Counted from the first letter of the stretch, positions 1 to 11,640 are shown. The stretch: 64,000 nt of DNA from Mycobacterium lepromatosis (GCF_000975265.2 NZ_CP083405.1:2666001-2730000); one strand, 5' to 3'. The notes: generated by a model not told the origin, from the sequence alone. Program-made: numbers and translations.

Positions 1-509
1 AGCACTGCTGTCGTGGTACAAACTCACAGGTTCTGATATTTAGAGCGGGGGGCTGCGGGTGCAGTCATGTTGCTGGCGGTGAGCCTCGGCCACGGCAAAA
101 ACAAGCTTACCATTACCACGAACACCGAACCAGTACAGCATCGCCAACGTCGTGGACCATGAACATGCCGAACAACAGCCCTACCGTATAGGTGATCCCG
201 CCGCCCGCCCAGTTGATATCAAGAGCCACAACCCCCAGCCAGGCCCACTACAACGACGACTACTGTCCCGCCGCCGGGAACACCAGGCAAGACCGGCCAA
301 AATTCGATAAATCCATGGTCAAGTCAATAAGCACCGACATGAAGTTGTCACCATAATAAGCAACTTAGGGTTGCCTTTCTCGCACTGTAACCTGCACAGA
401 TGTCACTATTAGTAGGATAGAACAAGGAACAACATCGCGCCGCCTATTACGGAGATCGAATGGTTCGGCGCAGTAATTTCGAAATAACTATGCATGGGAG
501 AAATCTTCT
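1..509. other. Degraded or non-coding leader, no gene recognised
   Basis: No frame gives a recognisable protein. A minus-strand reading over about 130-300 has a hydrophobic stretch that could be a membrane-protein remnant, but I cannot name a family. The purine-rich GGGAG at about 496-500 serves as ribosome binding site for the gene at 510. Confidence 0.4.
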
Positions 510-3158
510 GTGACCACCCAGATGCTAATCAGAATGGTGCTAGGTCTTAGTATGACCACGGTCGTGCTGCTGTTCGCGGCGCGGCGAGTCTTGTGGCTAT
601 ACAAGCTGACCATGTCCGGTCAACCGGCCAACGGGCGCACCAACGAGCTAGGCACCCGAATCTGGACGCAAATCACCGAGGTTTTCGGGCAACGAAAACT
701 GTTGCAGTGGTCACTGCCAGGTTTGACGCACTTATTCACCATGTGGGGCTTCTTCATCTTACTTACGGTCTACATTGAGGCCTACGGTGTGCTATTCCAG
801 CCTAATTTCCACCTCCCGATCATCGGCCGCTGGAACACGATAGGCTTCCTTCAGGACTTCTTTGCGCTGGCCGTACTGACTAGCACCATCGCGTTCGCGA
901 TTATTCGCATGCGCAGCAAGCCAAAAGAATACGGCCGCAAATCCCGCTTCTACGGATCCCATACCGGCGGCGCGTGGTTGATCTTGCTCATGATCTTCAA
1001 CGTCATTTGGACGTATGCCGTTTTTCGTGGAGCATCGGTCGATGCACTCGGCGACGAATTCCCTTATGGTAGCGGTGCATTCTTCTCGCAAGCCATAGCC
1101 GCGATGCTGCATCCGTTGGGTCAGGGCGCCAACCAGATCATCGAAACCGTTGCGCTGTTGCTGCACATCGGCGTCATGCTGGCTTTCCTATTGATCGTGC
1201 TGCACTCCAAGCACCTGCACATCTTCCTAGCACCGATCAACGTAACGTTCAAACGGCTGCCCGACGGACTGGGCCCGTTGATGCCCATGGAATCGGGCGG
1301 CGAGCCAATCGACTTCGAGGATCCCAGCGAGGACGCTGTTTTCGGTTGCGGCAAAATCGAGGATTTCACTTGGAAAGCCATGCTCGATTTTGCCACCTGC
1401 ACCGAGTGCGGGCGCTGCCAGTCGCAGTGTCCGGCCTGGAATACCGGCAAACCCCTGTCGCCCAAACTCGTAATCATGGACCTGCGCGACCACTGGATGG
1501 CCAAGGCACCCTACATCCTGGGGGAGAAAACAGCAGAAACGCTGGAGGGTCTCAACCTCGAGACGACCAAAGACAAGGGCCGCCATGTGCCGGAATCCGG
1601 ATTCGGCCGAGTACCTGGACACGGGCCCGAACAGGCGACCCGTCCGTTGGTCGGCACTGCCGAACAAGGCGGAGTGATCGATCCCGACGTGCTGTGGTCC
1701 TGTGTCACCTGCGGCGCCTGTGTCGAGCAATGCCCGGTTGATATTGAGCACATAGACCACATCGTTGATATGCGTCGCTACCAAGTAATGATGGAGTCAG
1801 AGTTCCCCTCCGAGTTGTCCACGTTGTTCAAGAACCTGGAAACCAAGAGCAACCCATGGGGGCAAAACACCGAAGATCGGACCAACTGGATCGACGAGGT
1901 CGACTTCGACGTACCGGTCTACGGGGAGGACGTTGACAGCTTCGACGGCTACGAATACCTGTTCTGGGTCGGCTGTGCCGGCGCTTACGACGACAAAGCC
2001 AAGAAGACCACTAAAGCCGTCGCCGAACTGCTGGCCATCGCCGGGGTGAAGTACCTGGTTCTGGGCGCCGGTGAAACGTGCAACGGTGACTCGGCGCACC
2101 GTTCGGGCAACGAGTTCCTGTTCCAACAGCTGGCCGCCCAGGCTGTCGAGACCCTGGACGGGCTTTTTGAAGGTGTGAATAGCGTCGACCGCAAGATCGT
2201 CGTCACCTGCCCGCATTGCTTCAACACTATCGGCAAGGAATATCGACAACTGGGCGCCAACTACACTGTACTGCACCACACTCAGCTGCTCAACAGGCTG
2301 GTGCGCGACAAAAAACTGGTCCCGGTCACCCCGGTGTCCCAAGAAATTACCTACCACGACCCGTGCTATCTAGGCCGGCACAACAAGGTATACGAGGCCC
2401 CTCGTGAACTGGTCAGGGCCTCGAAAGCCAACCTCACCGAAATGCCACGGCACGCCGAGCGCAGCTTCTGCTGCGGCGCGGGAGGCGCGCGTATGTGGAT
2501 GGAAGAGCACATCGGCAAGCGGATCAACCACGAACGCGTCGACGAGGCGCTGGCCACCAACGCCACCACGATCGCCACCGCGTGCCCGTTCTGTCGGGTA
2601 ATGGTCACCGACGGTGTCAACGACCGGCAGGAAGAAGCTGGTCGCAGCGACGTCGAGGTGCTTGATGTGGCCCAGGTACTACTGAGCTCGCTCGACTACG
2701 ACAAGGCGAAACTGCCGGCGAAGGGCACGGCCGTAGCAAAGATGATCAAAACTGCCGCGCCTGCCCCTACCGTAACCATCAAAGAACCCAATGAGGCGCC
2801 AGCGCCGAAGAAGGTCACACAGGCTGGGAGGTCAGCCGCACCTGCTAAGGGTATCAGGTTGGCCGTCGACGCCAAGCAGCCTGACGCCAAAAAAGCAACA
2901 CCTCAAACCACACCAGCTAAAGCAGCCGGAGCACCGGCCGCTGCAGCACCCGTGAAAGGGCTTGGTATAGCTAGTGGTGCCAAACGACCCGGAGCGAAAA
3001 AGAACCCTGCCCAAGCCGAAATTCCAGTACCCGACGAGCCGAAATCGGAAGCAAAGCTGGAACCGCCTAGTCATACCGATGGCAACCCGACACCGCCAAC
3101 CGAGCCCGTCAAAAGACTGAGCATCACACGGAGCGCACGGCCGCCGGGCAAGCACTGA
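510..3158 (+). CDS. Membrane-anchored iron-sulfur heterodisulfide-reductase-like protein (Rv0338c type)
   Basis: An 882-residue protein, the same length as I recall for M. tuberculosis Rv0338c. The N-terminal ~235 residues carry several hydrophobic segments (nitrate-reductase-gamma-like membrane domain). Two ferredoxin-type motifs follow, CTECGRCQSQCP near residue 297 and CVTCGACVEQCP near 397, giving two [4Fe-4S] clusters. The next part has cysteine-rich CCG domains, with CCGAGG near residue 653. The last ~140 residues are low-complexity Ala/Pro/Lys with repeated short blocks. The start is GTG at 510, about 9 bases after GGGAG. Family knowledge suggests an electron-transfer reductase linking the quinone pool to a cytoplasmic partner; the substrate is unknown. 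It is followed 32 bp later by aspC on the same strand. Kept intact although many neighbours are dead, so probably important. Confidence 0.9.
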   Translation: MTTQMLIRMVLGLSMTTVVLLFAARRVLWLYKLTMSGQPANGRTNELGTRIWTQITEVFGQRKLLQWSLPGLTHLFTMWGFFILLTVYIEAYGVLFQPNFHLPIIGRWNTIGFLQDFFALAVLTSTIAFAIIRMRSKPKEYGRKSRFYGSHTGGAWLILLMIFNVIWTYAVFRGASVDALGDEFPYGSGAFFSQAIAAMLHPLGQGANQIIETVALLLHIGVMLAFLLIVLHSKHLHIFLAPINVTFKRLPDGLGPLMPMESGGEPIDFEDPSEDAVFGCGKIEDFTWKAMLDFATCTECGRCQSQCPAWNTGKPLSPKLVIMDLRDHWMAKAPYILGEKTAETLEGLNLETTKDKGRHVPESGFGRVPGHGPEQATRPLVGTAEQGGVIDPDVLWSCVTCGACVEQCPVDIEHIDHIVDMRRYQVMMESEFPSELSTLFKNLETKSNPWGQNTEDRTNWIDEVDFDVPVYGEDVDSFDGYEYLFWVGCAGAYDDKAKKTTKAVAELLAIAGVKYLVLGAGETCNGDSAHRSGNEFLFQQLAAQAVETLDGLFEGVNSVDRKIVVTCPHCFNTIGKEYRQLGANYTVLHHTQLLNRLVRDKKLVPVTPVSQEITYHDPCYLGRHNKVYEAPRELVRASKANLTEMPRHAERSFCCGAGGARMWMEEHIGKRINHERVDEALATNATTIATACPFCRVMVTDGVNDRQEEAGRSDVEVLDVAQVLLSSLDYDKAKLPAKGTAVAKMIKTAAPAPTVTIKEPNEAPAPKKVTQAGRSAAPAKGIRLAVDAKQPDAKKATPQTTPAKAAGAPAAAAPVKGLGIASGAKRPGAKKNPAQAEIPVPDEPKSEAKLEPPSHTDGNPTPPTEPVKRLSITRSARPPGKH

Positions 3159-3190
3159 CTAAGTGCTTGACACTTATCAGCAAATTTTCA

Positions 3191-4480
3191 ATGAATAGCG
3201 GTGGCACCATGGGTTACATGACTACTCACCAGCTGCCCATGCACACCCCTGGCTATCACCGGCAACGTGCCTTCTCGCAGTCGTCCAAGCTTCAGGACGT
3301 CCTCTACGAAATCCGTGGCCCAGTGAGCCAGCATGCCACACGACTAGAAACCGAAGGCCACCGCATTCTCAAACTCAATATCGGTAACCCAGCGCTGTTC
3401 GGGTTTGACGCGCCCGACGTAATCATGCGCGACATGATCCAGGCGTTGCCGTACGCGCAGGGGTATTCCGACTCCCAGGGCATCCTGACCGCACGTCGCG
3501 CGGTAGTTACCCGTTACGAGCTGGTCGACGGGTTCCCCCGATTCGACGTCGATGACGTTTATCTCGGCAACGGCGTCTCCGAGCTAATCACGATGACGCT
3601 GCAGGCCCTGTTAGACAATGGCGATCAGGTGCTGATCCCCTCGCCGGACTATCCGCTGTGGACGGCGTCGACCTCGCTGGCCGGTGGCACACCCGTGCAT
3701 TACCTCTGCGACGAAACCCAAGGCTGGCAGCCAGATATCGCTGACGTGGAATCTAAGATCACCGAGCGCACCAAAGCACTGGTCGTGATCAACCCCAACA
3801 ACCCTACCGGCGCCGTCTACAGCAACGAAATCCTTAGCCAAATAGTCGACCTGGCACGTAAGCATCAGCTTTTGCTGCTTGCCGACGAGATCTACGACAA
3901 AATTCTCTACGACGACACTAAGCACATCAGCGTGGCCTCAATTGCGCCTGATCTGCTGTGCTTGACCTTCAACGGTCTGTCGAAAGCTTACCGGGTCGCC
4001 GGGTACCGGTCCGGCTGGCTGGCAATCACCGGGCCCAAGGACCATGCCAGTAGCTTTATTGGGGGGATCAATCTATTGGCGAATATGCGGTTGTGCCCGA
4101 ATGTTCCTGCGCAGCATGCGATCCAGGTAGCCCTCGGTGGCCATCAGAGCATCGAAGACTTGGTGCTTCCAGGCGGTCGGCTGCTCGAGCAGCGCGACGT
4201 CGCCTGGACCAAACTGAACGAGATCCCGGGAGTGTCATGCGTCAAACCCGCGGGTGCACTGTATGCCTTTCCGCGGCTAGACCCAGAAGTCTATGGCATC
4301 GTCGATGACGAGCAACTGGTCCTCGACCTGCTAATACAGGAGAAGATCCTGGTCACCCAGGGCAGCGGATTCAATTGGCCGGCGCCGGATCATCTGCGCT
4401 TGGTGACGCTGCCGTGGTCTCGTGACCTCGCTGCTGCGATCGACCGGCTGGGTAACTTCTTGATCAGTTACCGTCAATAA
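3191..4480 (+). CDS. aspC: Aspartate/alanine-type PLP aminotransferase AspC (Rv0337c type)
   Basis: Class I/II pyridoxal-phosphate aminotransferase, which moves an amino group between an amino acid and a 2-oxo acid in the cytoplasm. The PLP-binding lysine is K265 in the SKAYRVAGYR motif. NPNNPTGA and the DEIYDKI motif, whose Asp and Tyr contact the cofactor, are both present. I place the start at ATG 3191 because this gives 429 residues, the length remembered for the M. tuberculosis protein, and the N-terminal spacing to TTHQLP agrees exactly. ATG 3209 is an alternative. The gene lies 32 bp downstream of the iron-sulfur protein and probably shares its transcript. Its 3' end converges on rmlA with about 155 bp between the stops. 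Confidence 0.9.
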   Translation: MNSGGTMGYMTTHQLPMHTPGYHRQRAFSQSSKLQDVLYEIRGPVSQHATRLETEGHRILKLNIGNPALFGFDAPDVIMRDMIQALPYAQGYSDSQGILTARRAVVTRYELVDGFPRFDVDDVYLGNGVSELITMTLQALLDNGDQVLIPSPDYPLWTASTSLAGGTPVHYLCDETQGWQPDIADVESKITERTKALVVINPNNPTGAVYSNEILSQIVDLARKHQLLLLADEIYDKILYDDTKHISVASIAPDLLCLTFNGLSKAYRVAGYRSGWLAITGPKDHASSFIGGINLLANMRLCPNVPAQHAIQVALGGHQSIEDLVLPGGRLLEQRDVAWTKLNEIPGVSCVKPAGALYAFPRLDPEVYGIVDDEQLVLDLLIQEKILVTQGSGFNWPAPDHLRLVTLPWSRDLAAAIDRLGNFLISYRQ

Positions 4481-4635
4481 GTTGTTCAGCACCGCAGACC
4501 GAACACAGGGAGAAGTGCTGACCAGCGAGAGCGTGTTACCGAGTTGGTGTGCTCGGCGGTGGATGGCATGACGCTAGCTCTGTCAGTTCCGTCGACCACA
4601 GCAGTCGCCGCGGCGTTGGCTAACGCCTACCGAAA

Positions 4636-5502
4636 TCAACGCCTTTCCAACAGTTCCGACAGGTAACAGCCATACCCCGACTTAGCCAAGCTGTGCGCGC
4701 GCAGAGCGAGCTGCTCATCGTTGATCCAACCCATCCGCCATGACACTTCCTCGGGAATGCTAATCTTCAAACCCTGCCGACGTTCCAACGTGCGGACGAA
4801 GTCGCTAGCATCCAGCAGTGAATCGAAAGTTCCCGTGTCAAGCCATGCCGTCCCGCGAGCCAACACCTCGACCGCCAGCCGGCCTTGGTTGAGGTAGATC
4901 TGATTAACTTCGGTGATCTCATACTCACCTCGCGCGGATTTGGTTAAGCCCCTGGCAATCTCGACCACGTCGTTATCATAGAAATACAAACCCGGCACCG
5001 CGTACTGAGATTTTGGCGTGGCGGGTTTCTCCTCTAACGATAACGCCATGCCACTAGAGTCCAGTTCGACGATACCATAGGCCGAAGGATTAGCCACACA
5101 ATAGGCGAAAATGACTCCTCCGCTGACATATTGGAAGCGTCTCAGGCTGGTACCCAGGCCGGGTCCATAGAAAATGTTGTCCCCCAGAACCAATGCCACT
5201 GTGTCGGCGCCGATGTGATTGGCACCAATGACGAATGCCTGCGCCAGACCGTCAGGATGATCCTGTGTCGCGTAGCTGATGTTGACGCCAAATTGCTTGC
5301 CGTCGCCTAAGAGTCGCTGAAACCCAGGCGCGTCGTGCGCGGTGGTAATCACCAAGATTTCTCGGATGCCGGCCATCATAAGCGTGGACAGCGGATAATA
5401 GATCATCGGTTTGTCGTAAACCGGCAACAACTGCTTGCTGATGCCCATCGTGATTGGGTATAGCCGTGTACCCGAGCCGCCGGCCAAGATAATCCCCCGC
5501 AT
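4636..5502 (-). CDS. rmlA: Glucose-1-phosphate thymidylyltransferase RmlA
   Basis: First enzyme of dTDP-L-rhamnose synthesis: it joins glucose-1-phosphate and dTTP to make dTDP-glucose. In mycobacteria the rhamnose becomes part of the linker holding arabinogalactan to peptidoglycan, so the gene is essential there. The 288-residue protein is full length. The nucleotide-binding signature GGSGTRLYP is at residues 8-16. Other family segments such as [14 protein letters not shown], the acidic LGDNIFYG and the [10 protein letters not shown] block are all present. The start is ATG 5502. It is convergent with aspC. No other rml genes are in this window. Confidence 0.95.
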   Translation of the reverse strand: MRGIILAGGSGTRLYPITMGISKQLLPVYDKPMIYYPLSTLMMAGIREILVITTAHDAPGFQRLLGDGKQFGVNISYATQDHPDGLAQAFVIGANHIGADTVALVLGDNIFYGPGLGTSLRRFQYVSGGVIFAYCVANPSAYGIVELDSSGMALSLEEKPATPKSQYAVPGLYFYDNDVVEIARGLTKSARGEYEITEVNQIYLNQGRLAVEVLARGTAWLDTGTFDSLLDASDFVRTLERRQGLKISIPEEVSWRMGWINDEQLALRAHSLAKSGYGCYLSELLERR

Positions 5503-5559
5503 AGGTGGCTCCTAACACTTCTTATCGACCGCTACTTGACGAAATCAGTTTCAGTGAGA

Positions 5560-6216
5560 CCGGCGCTTCTAGCGCCGATACCAAGTCCTCGGGCCGGAAC
5601 ACCGACGTTACATGGCCGTAGACCACCCGAAAGGCCAATGTGGCGGCTGTAACGGCGCCTGAGTCTTCCAGACTGCGGATTTTCTATTCAACGACCACAA
5701 CACCATGGCGCACGTACATACAGCCCAGCTCCACCGTGGTCTTGACGGACATAGCCCACCAACGCGGCACTGGCACTCGATGCCACAAGCTACTGCCGAC
5801 GTCGATATCATCACTGGACAAGGCCACCAGGATCTCGAAGTGGCGGCATTGAGGAAATTGTACCACGACAAACAGTGGGCGATCTCCGATATGCTCGTGG
5901 TCTGCAAACTACCGTGTGAGCTTAGCATTCGACATCGTAGGACGAGGCTGAAACGGTATACGGTACAGCCGATTTTGCCACACGGCATCGTCGCCGTACT
6001 CTCGATACCGGAAAGCGGCAACAAGACATTCAGGGCACCATCCCGGTAGCAGCAGTTCGGTGGCGCCACCGCGTAGCGCCACGGCACCCTAGCCGTGCTA
6101 GTACGACCAGTAGACGGCATCGTCGAGATCCAGTTGCGGCCTGCATCTTCGACGTTGTGGGGGATCGAAGAAGTGGTAAAGTCGCTCCCGAACGATTTAC
6201 GCGGCCCAGCGGTCAC
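5560..6216 (-). pseudogene. Unidentified decayed coding region
   Basis: The composition suggests a former minus-strand gene just upstream of rmlA. Short protein-like stretches, for example around 5684-5866 reading QFPQCRHFEILVALSSDD, are broken by stops and frame changes. Position suggests an Rv0332/Rv0333-like gene, but I cannot confirm a family. The 202-residue frame at 5608-6216 has the composition of a shadow frame and I do not treat it as a gene. Confidence 0.35.
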
Positions 6217-7055
6217 CGCAGCCGACGTGGCCGGATCCGTTATTTATAAGGTTCTAACCCGGCACGTAGGCAACGAGCTGGATTCGTCGGCATCACGGAT
6301 ATGGTTCGAAAAGGCGCGATTCGGCTCGAGAAATGCAGCCAGGTACCGGGGTTAGTCAGGTTACCCGACGGTAATAACCGATTCGCTGCCGCGACAGGCC
6401 GCTGGAGTTACCCAGCATCAGCGGACAACTGTTTTGTAGTTTTCGGTTTGGTCTGCAGAAGGTGTGGTTTCGTGGTTAGGCCATGAGATGAAACAAAAGA
6501 TGATAATGTATGCATAATTGTTTGTGTGCCGGCGCTCAGCGTACCATTGTCGTAGTCGGCGCAATGTCCGGTGTCGCGTTGCTAAGCGCTGATCCGGCAA
6601 GTGCTGCCGATTCGGGTCTAGTTTAATAAACGATTGGGTTATTGGGGCCTGGACGGTTCGAACGAGAGCCCAGCGACGATGATCAACGCCTGCATTAGGT
6701 CGAAACCCAGCTCTAGGTTTTCAACTCTGTCGGTAAGATCGAGAACGTGGCCCCGGAGTGCGTAAGCATCAGTACCCCGTCAAATACTACCGCGGTGGTT
6801 CTGTCGAACCGTCCAGACCGATGCACCGAACACACGGTGGAATGCTCAGTCTAGCGACAGGGTCACCGAGTACCCTCGGTCCCTGCCTCAAAGTCAATGG
6901 CATCGTGACACACCCTGGGACTCCGGTAATCGCCTACCAACGCATAACCAACGTAGCTGACGGACAGTGGGACAATGTTCCGCTACGCACCGGGTGAACG
7001 CGCCTTCCATGCCGGCCGCGGCGCTGAACACAACCACACCCCGCGTCTTTAGGGC
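6217..7055. other. Gene desert, no feature recognised
   Basis: Stops in all frames. The short open frames at 6301, 6418 and 6758 show no family I recognise. By synteny with M. tuberculosis this interval should hold the Rv0323c-Rv0331 block, so it is probably heavily deleted and decayed. Confidence 0.4.
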
Positions 7056-7059
7056 CGTA

Positions 7060-8120
7060 CCGCGCCGCGCTTACATACCCGCCCCAACCTGCCCGCTACC
7101 AACGGGGTGACGTCTAGGGCAATTACGGCTAGCGGCGATCACCCGGGCCCGCACGTGGTCGGCTAAATCGACGAGGTGGAGGTCACTATGACTCCAGCCA
7201 CTCAGTAAGCACCAAGACCGTATCCACGTCTCGGAGGCCTGAACCACGTAAACCATCGGTGCAGTTCAGCGTGAGGCATTGGCGACGCGCGTTGTCCAGG
7301 GCTTTGAGGTCATCCCACATTCATCGCACCACCGTTGAACTGCAGCCGACCGAGACATTGAGTGCGGACAAGTCGGTCATATGGTCACATCCGGGTTGAG
7401 AAGCCGAGTCGAATACGGCAACCTTGGTTTCTAGCTGGTCACCAGCGTATGCGGTGCTGATCAGCTTAACCATCAAAGTACAATACCACATATCGACGCT
7501 GTCCACTTCACACAGGAACGCCCACACCTGATTGGCTCTCAGCTTTCCGGCGCATGCCATAAAGGTGCAGATGTCCTTGGGCAGACAACCACCGCAGAAA
7601 CCCAAACTCGCATTAAGACATTGACGTCCAATCCGCGAGTCGTATCCGAACACGCCGACTAGCAGGGTGAAGCCGACATAGGCGACTTCGTACACCTCAG
7701 AGACTACTTTGATGCACGAAATCTTGTTTGCCAGAAACACATTAGCAGATACCTTGACCGACGCCGCGGTCTGCAGGTCAGTCACCAAAATAGCACACCC
7801 GCTTCACGATGATAGCCGGGCTGGCAACACTGCACACCTGCTTATTCGTAGACATCAACGATGGAGTCATCGGAGGTCTCGACGACAGCCAAATTCGCTT
7901 TCGTAATTTATTGTCCTGCCAGCAGCCGCGACCAGGAACGGCCGATACCAGCAAGGCGTTCTAAACGTTTGTAGGTGGCCAGCGCATCACGCAGCATAGC
8001 CGGCCGCAACCTGATCGGGCGCGCTGGCGGTGTCGAAGTCGGCGGCAACCTCGAACACACTATCTAACGACTCTTCCAAAAAATTTTACGAGCCAACCGC
8101 AGTCTGGGCGGAGGAAAACC
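7060..8120 (-). pseudogene. udgA: UDP-glucose 6-dehydrogenase remnant (udgA, Rv0322 type)
   Basis: A UDP-glucose dehydrogenase oxidises UDP-glucose to UDP-glucuronate. The middle is readable at 7321-7788: VTDLQTA..VKVSANVFLA.KIS, then IGRQCLNASLGFCGGCLPKDI. This is the family's catalytic Cys segment (GxxCLPKD). The C-terminal end is readable in another frame at about 7071-7256 (DLADHVRARVIAASRNC). The N-terminal NAD domain (about 7800-8120) is scrambled. At least three frameshifts and several stops are needed, so it is dead. It sits directly downstream of dcd on the same strand, as in M. tuberculosis. Confidence 0.8.
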
Positions 8121-8172
8121 ACGCAACAACACAGACTATTGCCTGGAAGGCTGTGCTGCGGTCCGGAAGAAG

Positions 8173-8745
8173 CTAAGTAGTTTTTATGAAATTCTCGTAG
8201 CTTCGGGATGGGGTCGGCCCCCGTTGACCCTGGTATTTTGACCCCATGCTATCACTACCGTACGGATGTTCCGCCGGGCTGGTCAAGCGCAAAATGCACA
8301 GCTGACCGATCTTCATGCCCGGCCACAGGGTGATCGGCAAATTGGCAACATTAGACAGTTCGAGCGTGATGTGGCCATAGAAGCCAGGATCAATGAAGCC
8401 CGCCGTCGAGTGCGTCAACAGGCCCAGCCGCCCCAGCGATGATTTGCCTTCCAGCCGTCCTGCCAAGTGCTCGGGCAGGGTGAAGAACTCCAACGTTGAG
8501 CCAAGCACAAATCCACCCGGGTGCAGTACAAACGGTTCCCCGTCAACCAGTTCGACCAGGCTCGTCAGTTCATCCTGCTGCTGTGCGGGGTCGATGTGAG
8601 TGTACCGGGTGTTGTTGAACACGCGGAACATGCAGTCAAGACGAACATCAATGCTGGACGGCTGCACCAAAGTGTCGTCGAACGGGTCGATGCCAAACCG
8701 GCCGGCGGTAATTTCGGCCCTGAGGTCACGATCGGAGAGCAGCAC
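8173..8745 (-). CDS. dcd: dCTP deaminase / dUTPase Dcd
   Basis: Converts dCTP to dUTP. The M. tuberculosis enzyme also hydrolyses dUTP to dUMP, feeding thymidylate synthesis and keeping uracil out of DNA. Choosing GTG 8745 gives 190 residues, the expected length; an in-frame upstream start would add 11 unsupported residues. The signature [18 protein letters not shown] is at about 100-117, with the catalytic residues S102, R106 and E129 (in HITLELSN) present. The C-terminal lid [14 protein letters not shown] is also kept. Its downstream neighbour udgA is dead and the upstream ~800 bp hold no gene, so it is a lone survivor. Confidence 0.93.
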   Translation of the reverse strand: MLLSDRDLRAEITAGRFGIDPFDDTLVQPSSIDVRLDCMFRVFNNTRYTHIDPAQQQDELTSLVELVDGEPFVLHPGGFVLGSTLEFFTLPEHLAGRLEGKSSLGRLGLLTHSTAGFIDPGFYGHITLELSNVANLPITLWPGMKIGQLCILRLTSPAEHPYGSDSMGSKYQGQRGPTPSRSYENFIKTT

Positions 8746-8779
8746 CCGCTGAGCGTATCTGCCACCGATTGCATTCAAT

Positions 8780-9579
8780 TAGCGTTACCGGCTTTACCCT
8801 GTTAGCAGCGGTCGTTTTCCTGACCCGTTAGGTACCCTACCCCGGTAGCGACGACATAGATGTACCTCATAGTTGCCGACCCCCGTCACATGCGTGCCAC
8901 CGGCATGTGTAATGTGCACCACACCCAGTCACATCTCGCATCCAAATCAGATTGCGGTGTCGAGCACGAAAGCGACGATTGCGTTTCCCGGCGTGATATC
9001 CGCGGCAGCGTCGGGGTTGGGAATCGCCATATCGATCGCAAAGCCCCCGAACGCCATCTCAACGAACCCGTTCGCACACAACCGATTTCATTTACCACAA
9101 AGAAAGCCACGCCGATGGCGCCGCAACCAAGATTGTCATCACTTGTAGGTCCTGCTCCGGTGTGAGCCTAACAGGCAAAAACGAGCGCGATTGGCAATCA
9201 GCCATTTCGATGTCCGAGCGTACCCGCCCGCATCGAAACCCTAGCCACCACGCAAAACACGGCGGCTAGGGGTCAGGACCGCAGTCAACACCAGTGACGA
9301 CTTTCGTCGGTTCCTCAGAATTTTATGGCAAATCACGGATAGCATCTTCCGAGATAACGGACGAATAAACAATCTCCGTTAAAATCTGGTAGCTACCCGC
9401 CTACCAGGAAAAACGGGTTAATCGGATCGCGCCAGAAAAACTTCCCGCACTTTCACGTCGGTGCGGTGGCATTGCAACGTCGACGCCAGAAACGCGGCGT
9501 CCTGAAGTCACGCTCGGTGAGCAGTAGGGAGCCTATCAGGCTAGCTCGGCAGCAGATGCTAGCCTTTCGAGGCAACCGC
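8780..9579. other. Gene-free region with one stem-loop
   Basis: Frames at 8860-9165 are open on both strands but resemble nothing I know. A short inverted repeat (AGGCTAGC at 9538-9545, GCTAGCCT at 9558-9565) lies just before the tRNA. It could be a terminator-like hairpin or part of the tRNA promoter region. Nothing else seen. Confidence 0.45.
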
Positions 9580-9653
9580 GCCGATGTAGTTCAATGGCAG
9601 AACATCAGCTTCCCAAGCTGAATACGCGGGTTCGATTCCCGTCATCGGCTCCA
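9580..9653 (+). tRNA. tRNA-Gly (anticodon CCC)
   Basis: Complete cloverleaf. The acceptor arms GCCGATG and CATCGGC pair over 7 bp. The D arm contains TAGTTCAATGGCAGAACA. The anticodon stem TCAGC/GCTGA encloses the 7-base loop TTCCCAA, giving anticodon CCC. The T loop is TTCGATT, and CCA is encoded at 9651-9653. It reads GGG codons. In M. tuberculosis a tRNA-Gly gene also lies beside dcd, consistent with conserved order. Confidence 0.95.
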
Positions 9654-11640
9654 TGCGTGACCAACGCGATAATTTTCGAATGTTTGTTCGGTAAGAGGCC
9701 TCGCACCCAGCCATGCGGCACATGCAAACTGCCCGGCTTGTGAATACACTCCTGCGCGCAACATAATCCCCAAATCGCTTACTGCCCCCCCGACAGTCAG
9801 ATCACGACACCACTCACACTGTCATACGACGTCTTTATTTCGTTCCCTTCAACATTAAGCGACGTGGTGAATTGAGTGGCACTGGTGATACCATGCTCGA
9901 TTACCGATGTAGTCGAACAGTTCGAAATTGACGGCGACTTGGGTCGATAACGCTGGACCGACTGTGTACTGCTATTAAACCAGACAAGCCACAAAAGTGC
10001 CAATATAGAAGCCCGGCAAATGGTCTACAGACTCCGACATGACTGTCAGCTGGGAAAGCTCGGAACCCGACATGCCTGGGAATTCCTGCCGGGCGCCCAC
10101 GCCAGCGCCGATTGCTAGGGTAATCGCTTCATCGAGTTTCGAGTGCATTGGGTTCTACGTGGTCCGGCATGTTCACGATGGAATCTGTTACATCTGTACT
10201 CAGGTTGGCCCAGTGGACCGCCGAATATTAGACCATTGCGCGCCCACCCGAAAACCCCTTACTAAGGCACTCACGCGCCGCTCACCTGACATTACGTCCA
10301 TATCCAGCTTTCTGAACAAAGACTAACGACATCCAACGATTTACTGTCGTGGAACCTTGAAGTGCTAATAATCGATGTTGCGGCTTGGCCACCCGCCTGC
10401 AAAGATACAGCAAGCCTAGCACAGTAGCTAGCCGACGACGACAAAGTCGATACCGTCTATAACTAAGTTTTGTTCGCTTTTGTGCCACACAACGACACAG
10501 CGCGCTGCACATGTCTTCAGAATAACAGGCAATAACAACGCACGAGAAGCAATTGTTACGACCTATCCTGCGACCGAGACGATCTGCTTGATCCCCCGCG
10601 TTGACGGTGAGAGTGTCTTCATGACGATACCAAGGCCAACAACACGCTGATCCAGCCCTACTTGAGCCCAGGTGCCGGATATCACCGAGGTTATCCAGCT
10701 CAGCACAACCAAGACGTCAAAGGTGGCCGCGACGCCGCACTGCCGAACAGTGCACAGGACCACGCGTTGCATGCGCTCCACAACTCTGGTCTGTTAGAAG
10801 CCCGGCTTAGTGTTCAGGAGCGGCACCGCGCTGCGCAATTTAGAGCTGAAAACGCCAGCCACTTCATCGACCGACCTCGATTTCGCCGTACCTGACGATG
10901 AGATGAACCTAACCAATCTGCATACTCCCAATGGCACCGAGATCGACGGCTGCACTTTAGCGATCATAAATTTCGATGACGACGATCGTCGAAGCCGACC
11001 TCAGGGTCGACACCCCCTTCAGTCGACCCCAACTCGACGCTAAGGTCGAGGCCGTTCGCCACGCACTGAGCTTGGATCCCGAGACTCAAAACCGGTGTTC
11101 CTGCCAATTCACAGCAGGTACGACTTCAACCTTGCTACCCACAACCCTTGGTGCGAGTCGAAGAAGCTTGCCGAGAAGCTCGCTCGTTGCCGCTGAGTGT
11201 CCCTCGCACGCGACCTCGATGACCTGCTTTGGTTCGCATAAACCCCAGGAGCGCTTGATGAGATGCTCACCCAGCGACTGTAAGTGCTCACAGTCTACCT
11301 CGACGCGGTAGTCGACGACCGTGACACCAAACCCCGTGAGCCCGAAAGATGTCCTTAGGCAGCGCAATGGTGCCAACTGCCGTCAAAAGGATATCGGCTA
11401 TCTCACTAAACCTGTTTGGCTCAACGAATAGATGGCCACCATCCGCAGCCGCTACACCTTCATCGTCCAACTCGACGCTCACGAACGGGGTCGAGCCGAC
11501 TGCAACGAGCGGGATCTCTACGAAGTGAACAAGGCATTGGGATCAATTTAGCGCCATACACGATCAAATCGTGGAACCAACGGTCTGATGCTTCAGCCTC
11601 TTCAGGAGAGCGCTAGCGTCACGACAAACCCCGTCCGTGA
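9654..11640. other. Two kilobases of unrecognised decayed DNA
   Basis: Open frames of 60-111 codons exist on both strands (for example 10810-11043 and 10976-11311), but none shows a family I can name. Stops are frequent in the alternatives. Synteny predicts Rv0320, pcp (Rv0319), Rv0318c and glpQ2 (Rv0317c) between here and 12.6 kb; I could not recognise any of them. Confidence 0.4.

Noticed and set aside
4490..4550. Inverted repeat TCAGCAC/GTGCTGA between aspC and rmlA as a bidirectional terminator
   Set aside because: The stem is only 7 bp with a loop of more than 25 bases and no T-run; support is too weak to list.
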